DNA of 64,000 nt from Hypericum androsaemum (taxonomy: Eukaryota > Streptophyta > Magnoliopsida > Malpighiales > Hypericaceae). Position numbers and translations under genes: made by a program. Positions 31,577-43,600 of the stretch are shown here, piece after piece. The stretch covers positions 16,364,671 through 16,428,670 of the forward strand of contig OZ023183.1 of the NCBI GenBank assembly GCA_963995505.1, given 5' to 3'. The notes under the pieces are model-generated. The model searched no databases. It was not told where the DNA came from and was given only the letters and a program-made list of their open reading frames with translations. The stretch's first letter is position 1. Each line of letters opens with the position of its first letter.

Positions 31577-33045
31577 CAATAATCTATCAGGTGATAATGG
31601 TTTGCATGTGAAGTCATATTAGTTTGCATGTGTAGTAATATTAGTTGATTTGCATATATAGTAATATTGATGTATTTGTATAATAATATTTGTTTGAACA
31701 TAGTCGTGATATTAGTTTGCTTTAGTGCGAGCAATTGAGTTGCTCTCTGTTTGGGGAAAACATTGAGCTGCTTTCTCGACTAGTGGGCCGTAATTAAAGC
31801 AGGCATACAAAGAAACTGGGAAAGTATAAGCTAGTTTACTGTATTAATACTAACTAAACTAATACTTCTTGCATATATTTGGAATCAACATCAGGAGCTA
31901 ATTAAATTTTTTTAAGGTAAATTTTTATACCATACCAAAATTTAAACTTTGTATCTTCTTAAAATAATATTTTTTTTTTGCCGCTGGTACAAACTAATTA
32001 ATCTTTTGCATGTAGCTATCGAAATTTTTTACTAGTTTCTATATATTTATTTCTTCTGTAAAATTTACTTGAAATGAAGTGATAATAAGAAAATCATCAG
32101 CTCCAAAGACTTGCAGTTGCAGCTGGGGATACCAAAAAAACTTGGAATCCGTGGATCGAATCCTTACTTTATTGTATACGTGTAAGGTCTATTGGGTCAT
32201 GAATATGATAAAAGTATAAGTCAATTTTTAAAGTTAGGATTTTGGACCTGAATATGATTTATATGGATCAAGCGACATCTTATCCTAATAGATCATATTT
32301 AGAAATATCTAAATTAAGTTGTACCTTCTTTTCTGACACACATTTTGAGGAAACTTCAAAGTTAAACGTGCTTGATCTTGAGTAGTGATATATTGGGAAA
32401 TTTTTCGGGAGCAGGACAAAACACGCTGAAAAAAATCTATATTGATTTGGGAGACAGTCAGTTAGATCACGTGGCGTTTACGAAAATATATAATATCCCC
32501 ACTCACTTCTCACTTTAAAATTAGACATAAATATTTTTTTATTTTTTATGATTGAGTGTCAAAGTTAAGATAAATGTGTATTTTTTAATAGTTTACATTG
32601 AAATGTTGAAGTTATTTCGTACATCAATGGATTCATGTGTAAAGCACGGATTTTGGATTTGACCAGAAAAATCTGGATTTAGATCTTATATGAATATGAT
32701 AAGATTTGGATCTTACGTCAAAATATTTTATTTTTGATCGATATCTTACGTCTAAATATAAATTTTGAATTTGGATGGTGTAAATTCTTACCTACCATTT
32801 GCCACACATAGATGCAGCAATCCAGTACATATATTGCTGTAACCAAAAGGGTCTTGGATCTAGAAGAGCTCCAAAGAATAGATGAAGCATATAGGCTATA
32901 TTTGCGTCTTGTATGTAAATTGTAATAACAAACAAACACGCATTTCACACTATTTACACACGAAACACCAAACAAGGACCATGCAACCAATGGCCTAACT
33001 CGCTTCTCGTTGCACCCTAAACCAAACACTAAATTAGCCATCCAC
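31577..33045. other. Intergenic upstream of the DUF7870-type gene
   Basis: Degenerate units of AGTTTGCATGTGTAGTAATATT (cut here to the shared part TTTGCATGTGTAGTAATATT) occur near 31600-31700. A GGATCGAATCC string near 32153 resembles a B box but lacks other SINE features. No gene. Confidence 0.4.
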
Positions 33046-33070
33046 CTCTCTCTCTCTCTCTCTCTCTCTC
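33046..33070. repeat. CT microsatellite in a 5' leader
   Basis: (CT)12 followed by CATTTCCC. Pyrimidine repeats of this kind are common near plant transcription starts. Confidence 0.85.
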
Positions 33071-33168
33071 CATTTCCCTTATATCTCCTCCTTCTCCCCC
33101 ACCTCCAAGTCCACTCCCATCCCAGAAACTGACATCAAACAAAAAAGGAACAAGAAAAACACCAAAGA

Positions 33169-33240
33169 GGGTACCTGACGATCAGTGGTTCGGCCTCATA
33201 GAGCCCCCGCCCTTCATGTCATTCTGATCGTCGGTGACCC
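33169..33240 (+). promoter_or_regulatory. Leader hairpin with a four-codon uORF in its loop
   Basis: Arms GGGTACCTGACGATCAG (33169-33185) and CTGATCGTCGGTGACCC (33224-33240) pair over 17 positions with three mismatches, including nine consecutive pairs (GACGATCAG/CTGATCGTC). The 38-base loop holds ATG TCA TTC TGA. It lies 300 bases before the main start codon, in what looks like the transcribed leader. Confidence 0.6.
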
Positions 33241-33285
33241 ACCCCATGTTAGCTATATAATGTGTTCCTAAGGAAGAGTTTTTGG

Positions 33286-33408
33286 ATGAGAGCCGAAATG
33301 GAGGTGCAGAGGTTGAGGGAGTTGTTGTTGCTTTGGTCATCTTCGCAAACTAGCCGTGTGGCCCTCGTGGGTGGAAACCACACCGCCGCCAGATTTTGCA
33401 CCCGCTAG
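33286..33408 (+). promoter_or_regulatory. 40-residue uORF upstream of the DUF7870-type gene
   Basis: An ATG at 33286 opens 40 codons (MRAEMEVQRLRELLLLWSSS then 20 more, ending RFCTR) and stops at TAG 33406-33408, 128 bases before the main start. The Arabidopsis relatives At3g53400 and At5g03190 carry conserved-peptide uORFs (CPuORF46/47) as I recall, so this may be the counterpart; I could not compare the peptides. Confidence 0.5.
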
Positions 33409-33536
33409 ATGTTCTTTACCCTTTAATCCTTTCTCTTCTCCTCCTCCTCCTCCTCCTTCTTCTTCTTCAAACTTTTTTGCTTCTCGTATAAATATAATTA
33501 TATATGTGCATATAGATATCTTCTTTGCCTCTCTCT

Positions 33537-34781
33537 ATGATTCATCTCTACCAATCATTAGATAAACCAAACATTACAACGACAATGACGTTCAAAGACA
33601 ATAAGGAAGGAGGGCTCTTCGACGTCCCGACACTGACGTATAAGCACAGGAACTTGATCATCGCCACGATGAAGCTTGTCCGTTCGAGGGTCACGACGCT
33701 CGTGGCCCGCTCTATGATCATGGCGCTGACCGTACTCTTCACCATCTCGATCCTCGCGGACCCCACGACCGTGATCAACCAAGACGCCAGGCGGGATTAC
33801 CCCGCCAGATTGGCGACACTCTTCCAGGACTTGCAAAACGAAGGCCTTCTCAAAGCGGGGCCGGGTCACAAGGCATTGTTCTTGACCAGTAACAATATTG
33901 TTTCCGGCGAAGGGGAATTCCTGAATGGTATGGAGGTGGTCTCCGAAGATGATTGGAACAGAATTCCTGACGAGGCATTGGACTTCGCATTGGGGTCCCT
34001 CTCGGGATCCAATTCCGCAATGGAATTCATCGACAGGACGATCAAAGTGGGCGGGATCGCCGTGTTTGAGGTGGCCAACGGGCACGACTATTCGAATCTC
34101 CTCGGACTTATGAACCCGAAAAAGTACAAGATAGTCTACCTCAGGAGGTTCCAATCGTATCTCCTCTTAGCGATGAGGAAGAACGGGAGTCCCCTCCCTG
34201 ATGGGGCAAACAGAAGGCGCCTCCTTGACCACTCGGCCTCCACGGATTCGCAACGGAAGGCCGCTTTAGACAAGCTCGAAGATGTCCTACTGGAGCCACC
34301 ACGAGCCGCTTCGAGGAAATCCATGAAGTACTTCAAAAGGACCAAGTACTTGCCCGACCTGATTGGTGACTCGCTCGAGAGCTACCCGAGAAGGGTTTTC
34401 ATCGACGTCGGGCTGCCCGCGACGGAATGGTTCGAGAAGCACTACCCGAGGAGGAACCTGCGGTTCGAGATGTACAAGATAGAGACATTGGCTGCGGAGC
34501 AGGAGGAGGCTGATCACGAGGCCGACATTGTCGGGGTTTCGGATTGGCTAAAGAAGAACGTCAAGGAGGAGGAGTACGTGGTGATGAAGGCAGAGGCCGA
34601 GACGGCGGAGGAGATGATGAAGAGCGGTGTATTGAGGTTAGTGGACGAGCTATTCTTGGAGTGCAAGCCAAGAAGCCACGAGAAAGGGAGCCGGAGGATG
34701 GGTAGGGCTTATTGGGAGTGCTTGGCTTTGTATGGGAGGTTGAGAGATGAAGGTGTAGCTGTGCACCAATGGTGGGGATGA
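33537..34781 (+). CDS. DUF7870-type plant protein (putative methyltransferase-like)
   Basis: A single exon of 414 codons from the first in-frame ATG (33537); 33585 is an alternative start. One hydrophobic segment (~55-74, VARSMIMALTVLFTISILA) suggests a membrane anchor with the rest on one side. The middle part (~95-215) has ALFLTSNN, a WNRIPDEALDFALG-type block and a hydrophobic strand GGIAVFEVANG, reminiscent of a degenerate SAM-dependent methyltransferase fold. The C-terminal block (~282-412) begins YPRRVFIDVGLP and includes WFEKHYPRRN and YWECLALYGRLRDEG, features I associate with DUF7870 proteins such as At5g01710 and At3g53400. No clear GxGxG SAM motif, so enzymatic activity is doubtful. 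The gene is GC-rich. A TATAAATA at 33487-33494 could drive a second, uORF-free transcript. Confidence 0.8.
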   Translation: MIHLYQSLDKPNITTTMTFKDNKEGGLFDVPTLTYKHRNLIIATMKLVRSRVTTLVARSMIMALTVLFTISILADPTTVINQDARRDYPARLATLFQDLQNEGLLKAGPGHKALFLTSNNIVSGEGEFLNGMEVVSEDDWNRIPDEALDFALGSLSGSNSAMEFIDRTIKVGGIAVFEVANGHDYSNLLGLMNPKKYKIVYLRRFQSYLLLAMRKNGSPLPDGANRRRLLDHSASTDSQRKAALDKLEDVLLEPPRAASRKSMKYFKRTKYLPDLIGDSLESYPRRVFIDVGLPATEWFEKHYPRRNLRFEMYKIETLAAEQEEADHEADIVGVSDWLKKNVKEEEYVVMKAEAETAEEMMKSGVLRLVDELFLECKPRSHEKGSRRMGRAYWECLALYGRLRDEGVAVHQWWG

Positions 34782-36599
34782 TGAATACCAGAGGATCATA
34801 TGCAAGTTGATGTATGATTTTGTCTTGGTCGGATTTATTTATATTTTGTATAGTAGGTGTGTGTATGATTGATAAGTTGCTCGAGAGGTATGTTGTCGCT
34901 AAAATGTGTCTGCGTGTAAGGAAGTGTCTGTCTCGGGAGGCTAATTGGTGGTTGTGTTTTATTATACAAGTGTAAGGTTGATCGGTGGAGTTGGAAGGAG
35001 GACGTCTTATTAAATAAAGGAAATGAGAAGACTCTCTTCGCATTATGTTCTCTCTAATTAATTCATTGCAAGTTTAGTGATAATCTTTGGTCAAAAATCA
35101 CTTGTATATCGACATCCATTATACCTCAAATGGTGTCAAGAGTCTTTAATTCAAGACCTCTTTTAAGACATCCAGACGATCCACTTGATCAACTTCCATT
35201 AGGATAAACTTGAGTTTTATATTAGTATCTTCCCAACCAAGCACTAATATGATATAAGAGTTATGCTGAAAAGCTCTAGGACGTAAGAATAAAAGTTAAA
35301 AGGTTAGGAAATATGTGCTCGCGAGTATTGAACGGTGTAAGAAATAGTAAATTTAATTATTTATTATTTTGACATTTATTTTGAATAAATAAAAAATCAA
35401 AGGTGTTCCTTTATTTCTTGGACCTAAATCTATATCCTCTTCAAGACTGGCAATAAGTTCTTTACTCAATCACGGCACAGAAAATTTCCACCAAAAAAAA
35501 TCACGGCACAGAATAAACGTGGAATTCAATATCCAAGTATATTTGGGCCTATAGAAAGCCCAGCCCATTGTTTAGGAAGATTTAAAAGCCCGTACTGATC
35601 TTATCGCTGAACTTTAAATCATACTAATATAATGATATCAAGTACTGTATTAACAACATAGTGCAATGGCAAATCTGATGTCTCAGGTTGCGCTCATTGC
35701 GGGTTTCAAACCAACACCTTGCTGTACGAGTTGACGACAACCACATGGCTGTACGAGTTGACGACAACCACATGTGTTCACGTTCTCGAGACCTTTTCGA
35801 CATATAATTCTACTAATTTGAATCTTGTATTTCGAGTAATTTGTACTTAATCAATCGTATCTAAGCGTGAGATGATTAGAAATCTACTTATCCCATAATC
35901 CGTTTTGAGAAAGTTTGTCAACAGTTGTGCTTATCAAATTAGCATTATCGTGGCAGGACGCACCGTTTCACAGTTAGTATCCAAATACGCATAGATAAGT
36001 CTCTCAAACTCAATATTTTTAGTGAAGTGAGAACAATTCTATTGAATTAAAAATTCGAATAATTAAACATTCTTATTTGTACCTTCGACGTGGAATCATA
36101 AGTAGTTTGTTTACTAACAAGGACGGTGCCGCTAGGAGGTTTCGTATAACGTGTCAATCGCTGATTGGAATCATTACATGTGTAACTGATCGAATATCTT
36201 CAATCACCAATTTATTAAAGGTTACGAATCACTTGGTTGTTTCGTCCTTCAAACGTAACTTTTGTGTTTGGTCGAGTCTTCAGGTGTAACTTGCAACCTA
36301 CGGAAGAGCTCACCTAGTCCAAAAAGGTTGTCCTAAATTGGTTCCTATTGTTATAGACTTTATAGTTGGTCGGTTCTTCAATTGCACGAATAATTAGTTT
36401 TAGAACGGTTTAGAGTAAAGGTTTACGACTTACCAAACATCACAACCAACATATTAATGATTAATTCATGTTCTATTTGAACATGATCTCAAATATCGAC
36501 AAAATTTTCGTTATTAAATTTTAACTGTTATGTTGTTATATTCGAATTTGGTGATCTGACCTTGTCATTTATTGGCCTAACGACACAAAGAATAATAGG
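34782..36599. other. Intergenic, 3' of the DUF7870-type gene
   Basis: The first ~250 bases are probably the 3' UTR (AATAAAG near 35015). A perfect 27-bp tandem duplication sits at 35721-35774 (GCTGTACGAGTTGACGAC...). No gene beyond that. Confidence 0.4.
35721..35774. repeat. 27-bp perfect tandem duplication
   Basis: Two identical adjacent copies, 35721-35747 and 35748-35774. Confidence 0.92.
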
Positions 36600-36943
36600 A
36601 ATTGACGAGGCATAGTGTTCAAGGCAATATCGCTTGGGTTGCTGGTTATGCCGGAATCTCATGGTGTTTCAAGGCGAGCATTTTAATCTGAAGCTTTTTA
36701 CACATTCCATTTCCATCCAGGCTCGGGAGTGGATTTTGTGGACGGATACTTCTAATATTTTAGCTCGTTAAAATTTTTTGCTCTACCAAAATTCTCTAGG
36801 TAGAAACTAACTTGATTATATTTCTTGTATTATTTGGTTGGTAAAGGGGTTTTCTTTTTTGGTGGAAAGTTGTAAAGTTATCCCCTTTTGTAATTATCTT
36901 TTGATGAAGGAATATAATCTATCTACTTATTAAAAAAAAAACT
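36600..36943 (+). mobile_element. LINE 3' end remnant
   Basis: A short tail ending in ATGAAGGAATATAATCTATC and then an A-run (36933-36943), with Ile/Leu/Ala-rich codons before it. It resembles the 3' UTR of plant L1-type LINEs, but no RT is attached and the target duplication was not found. Confidence 0.35.
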
Positions 36944-38592
36944 ACGGCGTAACAAATTGTTATAACAAAGTGCAAGTTGTCAACGAAAAGATTGAACCAA
37001 AAGTGACAACCACATTGCCGAATCTCGTCGTAAATTATATAAAAAAAAGGGGAAGCCTAGCTCGCTAGGACTTATAAAATCCCACAAAATGATAAACTGG
37101 GTAGGCTAACCCTAATCGAAGGAGAAGACAATAATTGCGATCAAATTAAGAAAAGGCTCGACCCAGTAAGCTTACCTAATAGGGAAAACTTTTCCCTGCC
37201 TTTTCCACTTCTAGAAGGGGCAAATTGATACAGGTCATTGCAGATGAAGCTACCATAGTTTGTGTAGGAAAATTTTACAAGTCTGCGGAAGTAAATAATT
37301 TGTATTATTCACCAAAATAATTACATTGTGCTATTTACATGTCTGAAATTTCAGTGGGTGGAAGCAGACCTCGGTCTTCGTAGCCAAAAACAAGAGACAA
37401 GCTTTAGATAACCTTCGTGAATCTAACAATAACATCAAATTTTGACCACTGAATTTATTCTTATACGTGAAAAATGATGGAGTGGATGAGAAACTCCGGA
37501 CCAACCTAAGAAAAAAAAAATACCAAATGCTGCTTCTTTATTTTAAGGCTTATAAAATCAGATTCTGAAGATACTAATTATTGACCCATGGATTTTTGAC
37601 AATTGATGTCCTTCCATCTGCTCTTCCCAAATAAATCAAGTGGAGCATATGAGAGAAATGGTCGCGGAAATTCAGGGTTCAATCTTGATATTCTTAATAT
37701 AAAATTTGCATTTCAAAAGAAATATGCATTATATATATCACTAGCCTCTTGAGTAATCTTTCTAGGAATAAGCAATATTGTATTAATTGGAGTGTACATA
37801 TCGCTTATGAAACCAACCCAACTACCGTTTATTAGGGAAATTTTATCAAAAATTAAAAAAATGCAATTCGCCCCTTCCCTAGCCCCAATAGACCATGGTC
37901 CACGCCCATAAAAGAAAAAAAACCAGCCGACAAAATTAAAAACCTCAAATTACATATCACGTACAAGTATTTAATTTATACATATCAAGTATCCAACTTG
38001 ATTATAATTACAGATGATAGAGCCGTGTCTCGCTGAAGCTGCATGTATACCCACGCATGCGTAATTATATATTCTGAAAAGTACACGTATATTAATCTCC
38101 GCGAAGTTCCCATATCGAGAGCAACCGCTCGACCTCACTAAAATTTTAAAGACAACGGGTGTGTGAATTTCTAATATTTATCAATATTGGCAATATTTCC
38201 AAGATAATCTGAACAACAATTATCTTCCACAAACCCCGAGCTACCGCTAGTCTCGCATGCGGACAGCGAAATGCAGGGAGACCATCATTGTCGATACGAC
38301 TATATATATCAATAGTTAGCGAAGTTGGGATTAATAATCAAACTTTGGAAAATTATCTGCAACACCTTTTGACTCCCAAACAGCAGCAGCAACATTGGAC
38401 AATTATTGTACAACATGATCCTGTGTGGTCCCTCGAATTCAATGTACGTACCATATAATCAATGTGATCTCACGACCAACATTTAATAATACGCGCTTAT
38501 GATTTGGAAATTGATTTAAAAAATTAGGGTCGTCCACCTACGTCCAATGGTCAGATCCTAGAGCCATGGCTAATCGATGATATTAGAGGTCC
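36944..38592. other. Intergenic, no gene recognised
   Basis: AT-rich DNA with no supportable coding region or repeat boundary. Confidence 0.4.
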
Positions 38593-38639
38593 AAAGACAG
38601 GCGGTGGAATACGGTCTAGCGGAAGTTAAAGAGGTTACT

Positions 38640-40133
38640 TTCTCCATGAGTAGTAAGAAAGCTCCTGGGCCGGATGATTTTTAGGTATCTTTTATCAGAA
38701 GTCTTGGAATACGGTTTTCAAGGACCTTTTTGCTTTGATCACTTATATGTTCAACTCTTCCTCGGTTCTCATGGAACTTAACAGAACATTTATCTCTCTC
38801 ATTTCAAAAAAGCTAATCGGAGTGACATTCATGGTTTTAGACCCATTGGCTTATGTAATTTCGCGTATAAGATTTATACCAAAATTATGGCGAATAGACT
38901 CAAACCCTGGAACAGAAAGAGGAACTTATCTCTAGCCATTAAACTGGATCTCAAGAAAGCCTATGATCTTCTTAACTGGAATTTCCTTAGAAAAGTTATG
39001 CTAAGATTTGGCTTTCCCAATAAATGGGTAGATTGTATTGTGAGCTGTGTTACTTCGGCCTCCTATAGTATTCTCTTTAATGGTCAGCCTTTGCTCTGGT
39101 TCGATGCTTCTAGGGGGATTGGACAGGACGACAATCTGTCTCCTTTCCTTTTCCTCTTTGTTTCGGATGCCCTTTGTCCACTATATGAATCATTTCCACT
39201 CTCAGGGCCTCATTACACGCCTTAGGTTCAACAACAACACCCCGGCGATTACCCAGATCCTGTTCGCGGATGATACGCTTATTTTTACCAAGGCTAATAT
39301 CGATGAGGTCACTAAACTTAAGGAAATTATGTCTAACTATTTGGATTATTCTGGCCAGGAAATTAATTTCTCCAAATCCAGTATATATTTTTCAAAAATA
39401 AAAAATGAAGCAAACATTATTGCATTTTCCTCGATCCTTAACATGGAAATCATGAGCACTAATGATAAGTATCTTTGTCTCACTTCCTTTTGGGGTCATT
39501 CTAAGAAGGAGGTTTTAAATTTTATTTTGGAACATATTCGTAAACAGTCTGGCAGTTGAAAACAAAAACTCCTTTCCCTGGCGGGTAGGGAAATCCTCAT
39601 CAAATCGGTTCTCTCGGCAATCCCTACGTATGACATGCAATGCCTCCTTTTCTCGATTACCTTCTGTGAAAGCCTCAATAGCATCTTGGCTAAATTTTGG
39701 TGATCGGGGGATCCAGATGGTAACAAATTACACTGGCTTAGCTGGGAAAAACTCACGGCTCCTAAATCATTGGGGGGTGGGGGGGGGGGGGGGTGTTAGG
39801 GTTTAATAATTTTTACCTCTTTAACCTTGCACTCCTAGCTAAACAAGCGTGGAGACTGTTCTCCAATCAATCCTCTCTTTGCTATAAAATTCTTAAAGGG
39901 ATTTATTTCCCTAATGGGGATTTCCTAAATACGACTAGAGGTAGGAACCCCTCCTGGATCTGGAACAGCATCAGGGAAGGAGCTTCGACTCTGAATTTCG
40001 ATTTCTTCACCAGAATCGGTGATGGCAAAAATACTAATATTTGGGCCGACCAGTGGATCACCATATCTCCGTCCAACCACATTATGTCTACTCCTCCTGC
40101 GAATTGTAATTTAAATTCGGTGGTTGATCTTAT
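38640..40133 (+). pseudogene. LINE reverse transcriptase, degenerate
   Basis: Scattered over frames: SSKKAPGPDDF (fingers, near 38650), LDLKKAYDLLNWNFL, SILFNGQPL and RGIGQDDNLSPFLF, then ILFADDTLIF with the catalytic FADD near 39263. Later come WGHSKKEVLN and an FLAN/LAKQAWR segment (39793-40133). Stops and frameshifts interrupt it, and a ~20-base G run (39775-39794) lies in it. Confidence 0.85.
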
Positions 40134-40633
40134 TGTTGGGAATTTGACTCGTGCAGCGGAAGCGGTAAATAAAATTTACCCCGGTAATTAATAATTACCA
40201 CGGTCAAAAGTAGATGGGGAAGAAAAACACCACCAAGAGGGAATACCAAGATTTACGTGGAAAACCCTCTAAATACCAGAGGGAAAAACCACGGGACCAG
40301 CTCCGAAAAATATCCACTAGTAAATAGAGAAATTACAGTGGTAAAAATATCCTCACTGCCCGATACCCCGAGTTATCCCACTCTCGTGTTTCACTCGTAT
40401 TTTACAGTAGAGAATTTTCACTCACTCTATTTTTACCTCAAGCTCTCTCTCTCTCTCTCTAGAACTTGGAAACTCTCTATTTCTCTCTAAACTCTCTACT
40501 TGGAGTTTTTCTTCATTTTGTGGATGTCTTACAATGGAAGATCATCTCTCCTTTTATAGAGAGGAATGCCATGATTTCACCTCCACCCATTAATTAGTGG
40601 AAACTCCACTTATTAGTGGGCATGATCCCATCA
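40134..40633 (-). repeat. 3' LTR of the young Copia element
   Basis: 500 bp, matching 44650-45149 except at two positions (near 40227 and 40244). Contains (CT)9 and a TATA-like TATAAAAGGAG on the - strand. Confidence 0.95.
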
Positions 40634-40679
40634 ATTCTCCCCCTCATGCCCACTTGAGGGAGAGACCTTCTGGTTGAGC

Positions 40680-43600
40680 TTAATGATGAACCCCCGTGCC
40701 AGATGACCTAGCACAGAATTGGAGTTTCTCACGAGGTACTGACTTTGTTAACATATCAGCAGGATTCTTGTCCGTATGAATCTTTTGTAACTTCATCTCC
40801 TGCTCTTCAATGGCCATTCGGAGCCAATGATACCGAATATCGATGTGCTTAGTGCGACCATGATAGGTGGCATTCTTGCTCAGGTCTAGAGCACTTTGAC
40901 TATCACTGTAAACCACATACTTATCTTGCTCCAAACCCAGCTCTTGAAGGAACCTCTTCAACCAAAGCAACTCTTTTCCTGCCTCGGTCATTGCAATATA
41001 TTCTGCCTCAGTTGTAGATAAGGCAACACATTTCTGCAGTTTGGACTGCCATGACACAGCTCCCCCTGCAAAAGTAAACAGATATCCAGAAGTTGATTTT
41101 CTGGAGTCAATATCTCCCGCCATATCTGCATCTGAAAAACCCTCCACGATTGGTTCTGAGCCTCCAAAGCACAAAGACATTTTTGAACTGCCTCGTAAGT
41201 ATTTTAGGATCCATTTTACAGCCTCCCAATGTTGCCTCCCCGGGTTAGAGAGAAACCTGCTCACCACACCAACTGCGTGAGCAATATCTGGACGTGTGCA
41301 CACCATGGCGTACATCAAACTCCCAACTGCTGAGGAGTATGGAACCTTTGCCATGTCTTCCTTCTCCTCCTTTGTTGTAGGACATGCTTTCTTGCTGAGT
41401 TTAAACTGGCCAGCAAGAGGTGTACTGACTGGATTCACATTTTTTGAATTGAATCTCTCTAGTACCTTCTCAATATATCTTTCCTGGGATAACCACAGCT
41501 TCCTAGCTTGTCGATCACGAATAATCTGCATGCCCAGAATTTGCCTTGCTGCACCAAGATCCTTCATGTCAAAGGACTTTGATAAATCTTCTTTTAACTT
41601 CTTTATCATCTCAGCATCTTGTCCAACGATCAGCATATCATCCACATACAACAAAAGAATTATGAATTTACCATCATGAAATCTACGGATGTAAATGCAA
41701 TGGTCTGCGTTTGTCCTGGTGTAGCCATGACTCATCATGAATGAGTCGAACTTCTTGTACCACTGTCTAGGAGCTTGCTTCAGGCCGTACAAGCTCTTTC
41801 TTAACCTGCACACCAGATCTTCCTTCCCTTTCTCCTGAAAATCTTCAGGTTGCTGCATGTAGATTTCCTCCTCCAAATCGCCATGGAGGAAAGCAGTCTT
41901 GACATCCATTTGCTCTAACTCCAGATTCAAACTGGCAGTTAGTCCGAGTACTACTCGAACGGAGGACATCTTTACGACTGGTGAAAATATTTCATCAAAG
42001 TCAATGCCTTTCTTCTGGCTGAAACCTTTCACCACTAGCCGAGCCTTGTATTTAACAAGATTATCACCATCTCGTTTCAGCTTGTATACCCATTTGTTCA
42101 TCAAGGCCTTCCTTCCTTGGGGTAATTCCACAAGCTCATAAGCACTGTTCTTTCTCAAAGAACTCAATTCCTCAAGCATAGCCTCCATCCATCGAGCTTT
42201 GTCCTCATGCTCCAGGACTTTTTCAAAGTTCTCCGGCTCCCCCTCGCTAGTGACAAGGACATACTCAGAACTGGAGTATCTGGTTGACAACATCCTCTGT
42301 CTTGTTGACCTTCTGAGTTGCTCATCCTCCTGAGATTCCGAGGTTACTTCGCCGACCTCAGGGGTTTGCTCCCCCTGATTAGAATTCTCTTCTGATTCAG
42401 CACCCACCCGAAAAGATTGATCTGCATCTTCTCCACCAGTTGTCATTGGAGAAGATTCCGGTGCCAAATCAATTCCACCACCAGCCTCTATCCTTGCCTC
42501 TGTTATTACTGGGGTTGAACATGTCTCATTTTCATGAAACACTACATCTCTGCTTCTGATGACTTTCTTTCTCTCTAGATCCCATAGTCTGTAGCCAAAG
42601 TTTTCTTCTCCATAGCCAAAAAATATGCAGGGAACTGCTTTGTCATCTAGCTTTTGTCTCCGTTCCTTTGGTATATGTACAAAAGCTTTGCATCCGAACA
42701 CCTTCAAATGTGAGTAAGAAACACTTCTACCGGTCCACACTCTCTCTGGGGTGTCATAGTTTAGCGGAACTGATGGAGACCGATTGATTAGGTAGCAGGC
42801 AGCACGGACTGCTTCCCCCCAGAACGGCTTAGGCAAGTTAGCCGTTTTGAGCATGCATCTCACTTTCTCCACAATGGTTCTGTTGATTCTCTCTGCAACA
42901 CCGTTGTGCTGTGGGGTGCCTGGAACTGTCTTCTCATGTTTGATGCCATAGTTTGCGCAATACTGCTCAAACTCTTTTGACGTGTACTCCCCGCCATTGT
43001 CTGACCGGATACACTTCAAGGACGCACCTTTCTCTCTTTCCACCATAGCATGAAACTTCTTGAAGTGATCAAATACCTGATCTTTGTTTTTACAAAAATA
43101 CACCCACAACTTCCGTGATGCATCATCAATGAAAGTGAGAAAATATTTGCTACCACCTAATGACTCCACTTCAATGGGACCACACACATCAGAATGCACA
43201 AGTTCTAAAAAACTTTCCTTCCTTTTAGCAGTCTTGCCAAAAGGAACTCTATGATGCTTGCCAAAGATACAATAATCACAAGGTTGTAGTTTTGTACCTA
43301 TGGCGATTGGAACAACAGACCGTAGTGCTTTCATTCCCTTCTCGCTCAAGTGTCCAAGCCGTTTGTGCCACAGATTTGGTGAGGTAGAGTCTTCTACTGC
43401 ATTCACCTCATCTCCAAGCAGCTTTACTTGAGTCTTGTAAAGTGTACCAGATATCTTTCCTCTAGCTGTAACTAGATCTCCTGCAGTCAGCTTCCACAAT
43501 CCATTGCCAAAATGGCTATGGAAACTAGTCACATCCAGGGCATGTATAGATATCAGGTTCAGACGCAGATCAGGAACATGTCTGACGTCTTTTAATGTTA

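Noticed and set aside
32140..32170. B-box-like GGATCGAATCC suggesting another SINE
   Set aside because: No A box, no tail and no flanking duplication could be found.
33525..33536. Upstream TTG as start of the DUF7870-type frame
   Set aside because: It is not an ATG; plant nuclear genes almost always start at AUG, and an in-frame ATG follows at 33537.
39775..39794. G run as a possible G-quadruplex regulator
   Set aside because: It lies in a dead LINE and is a single homopolymer, more likely slippage than a functional quadruplex.
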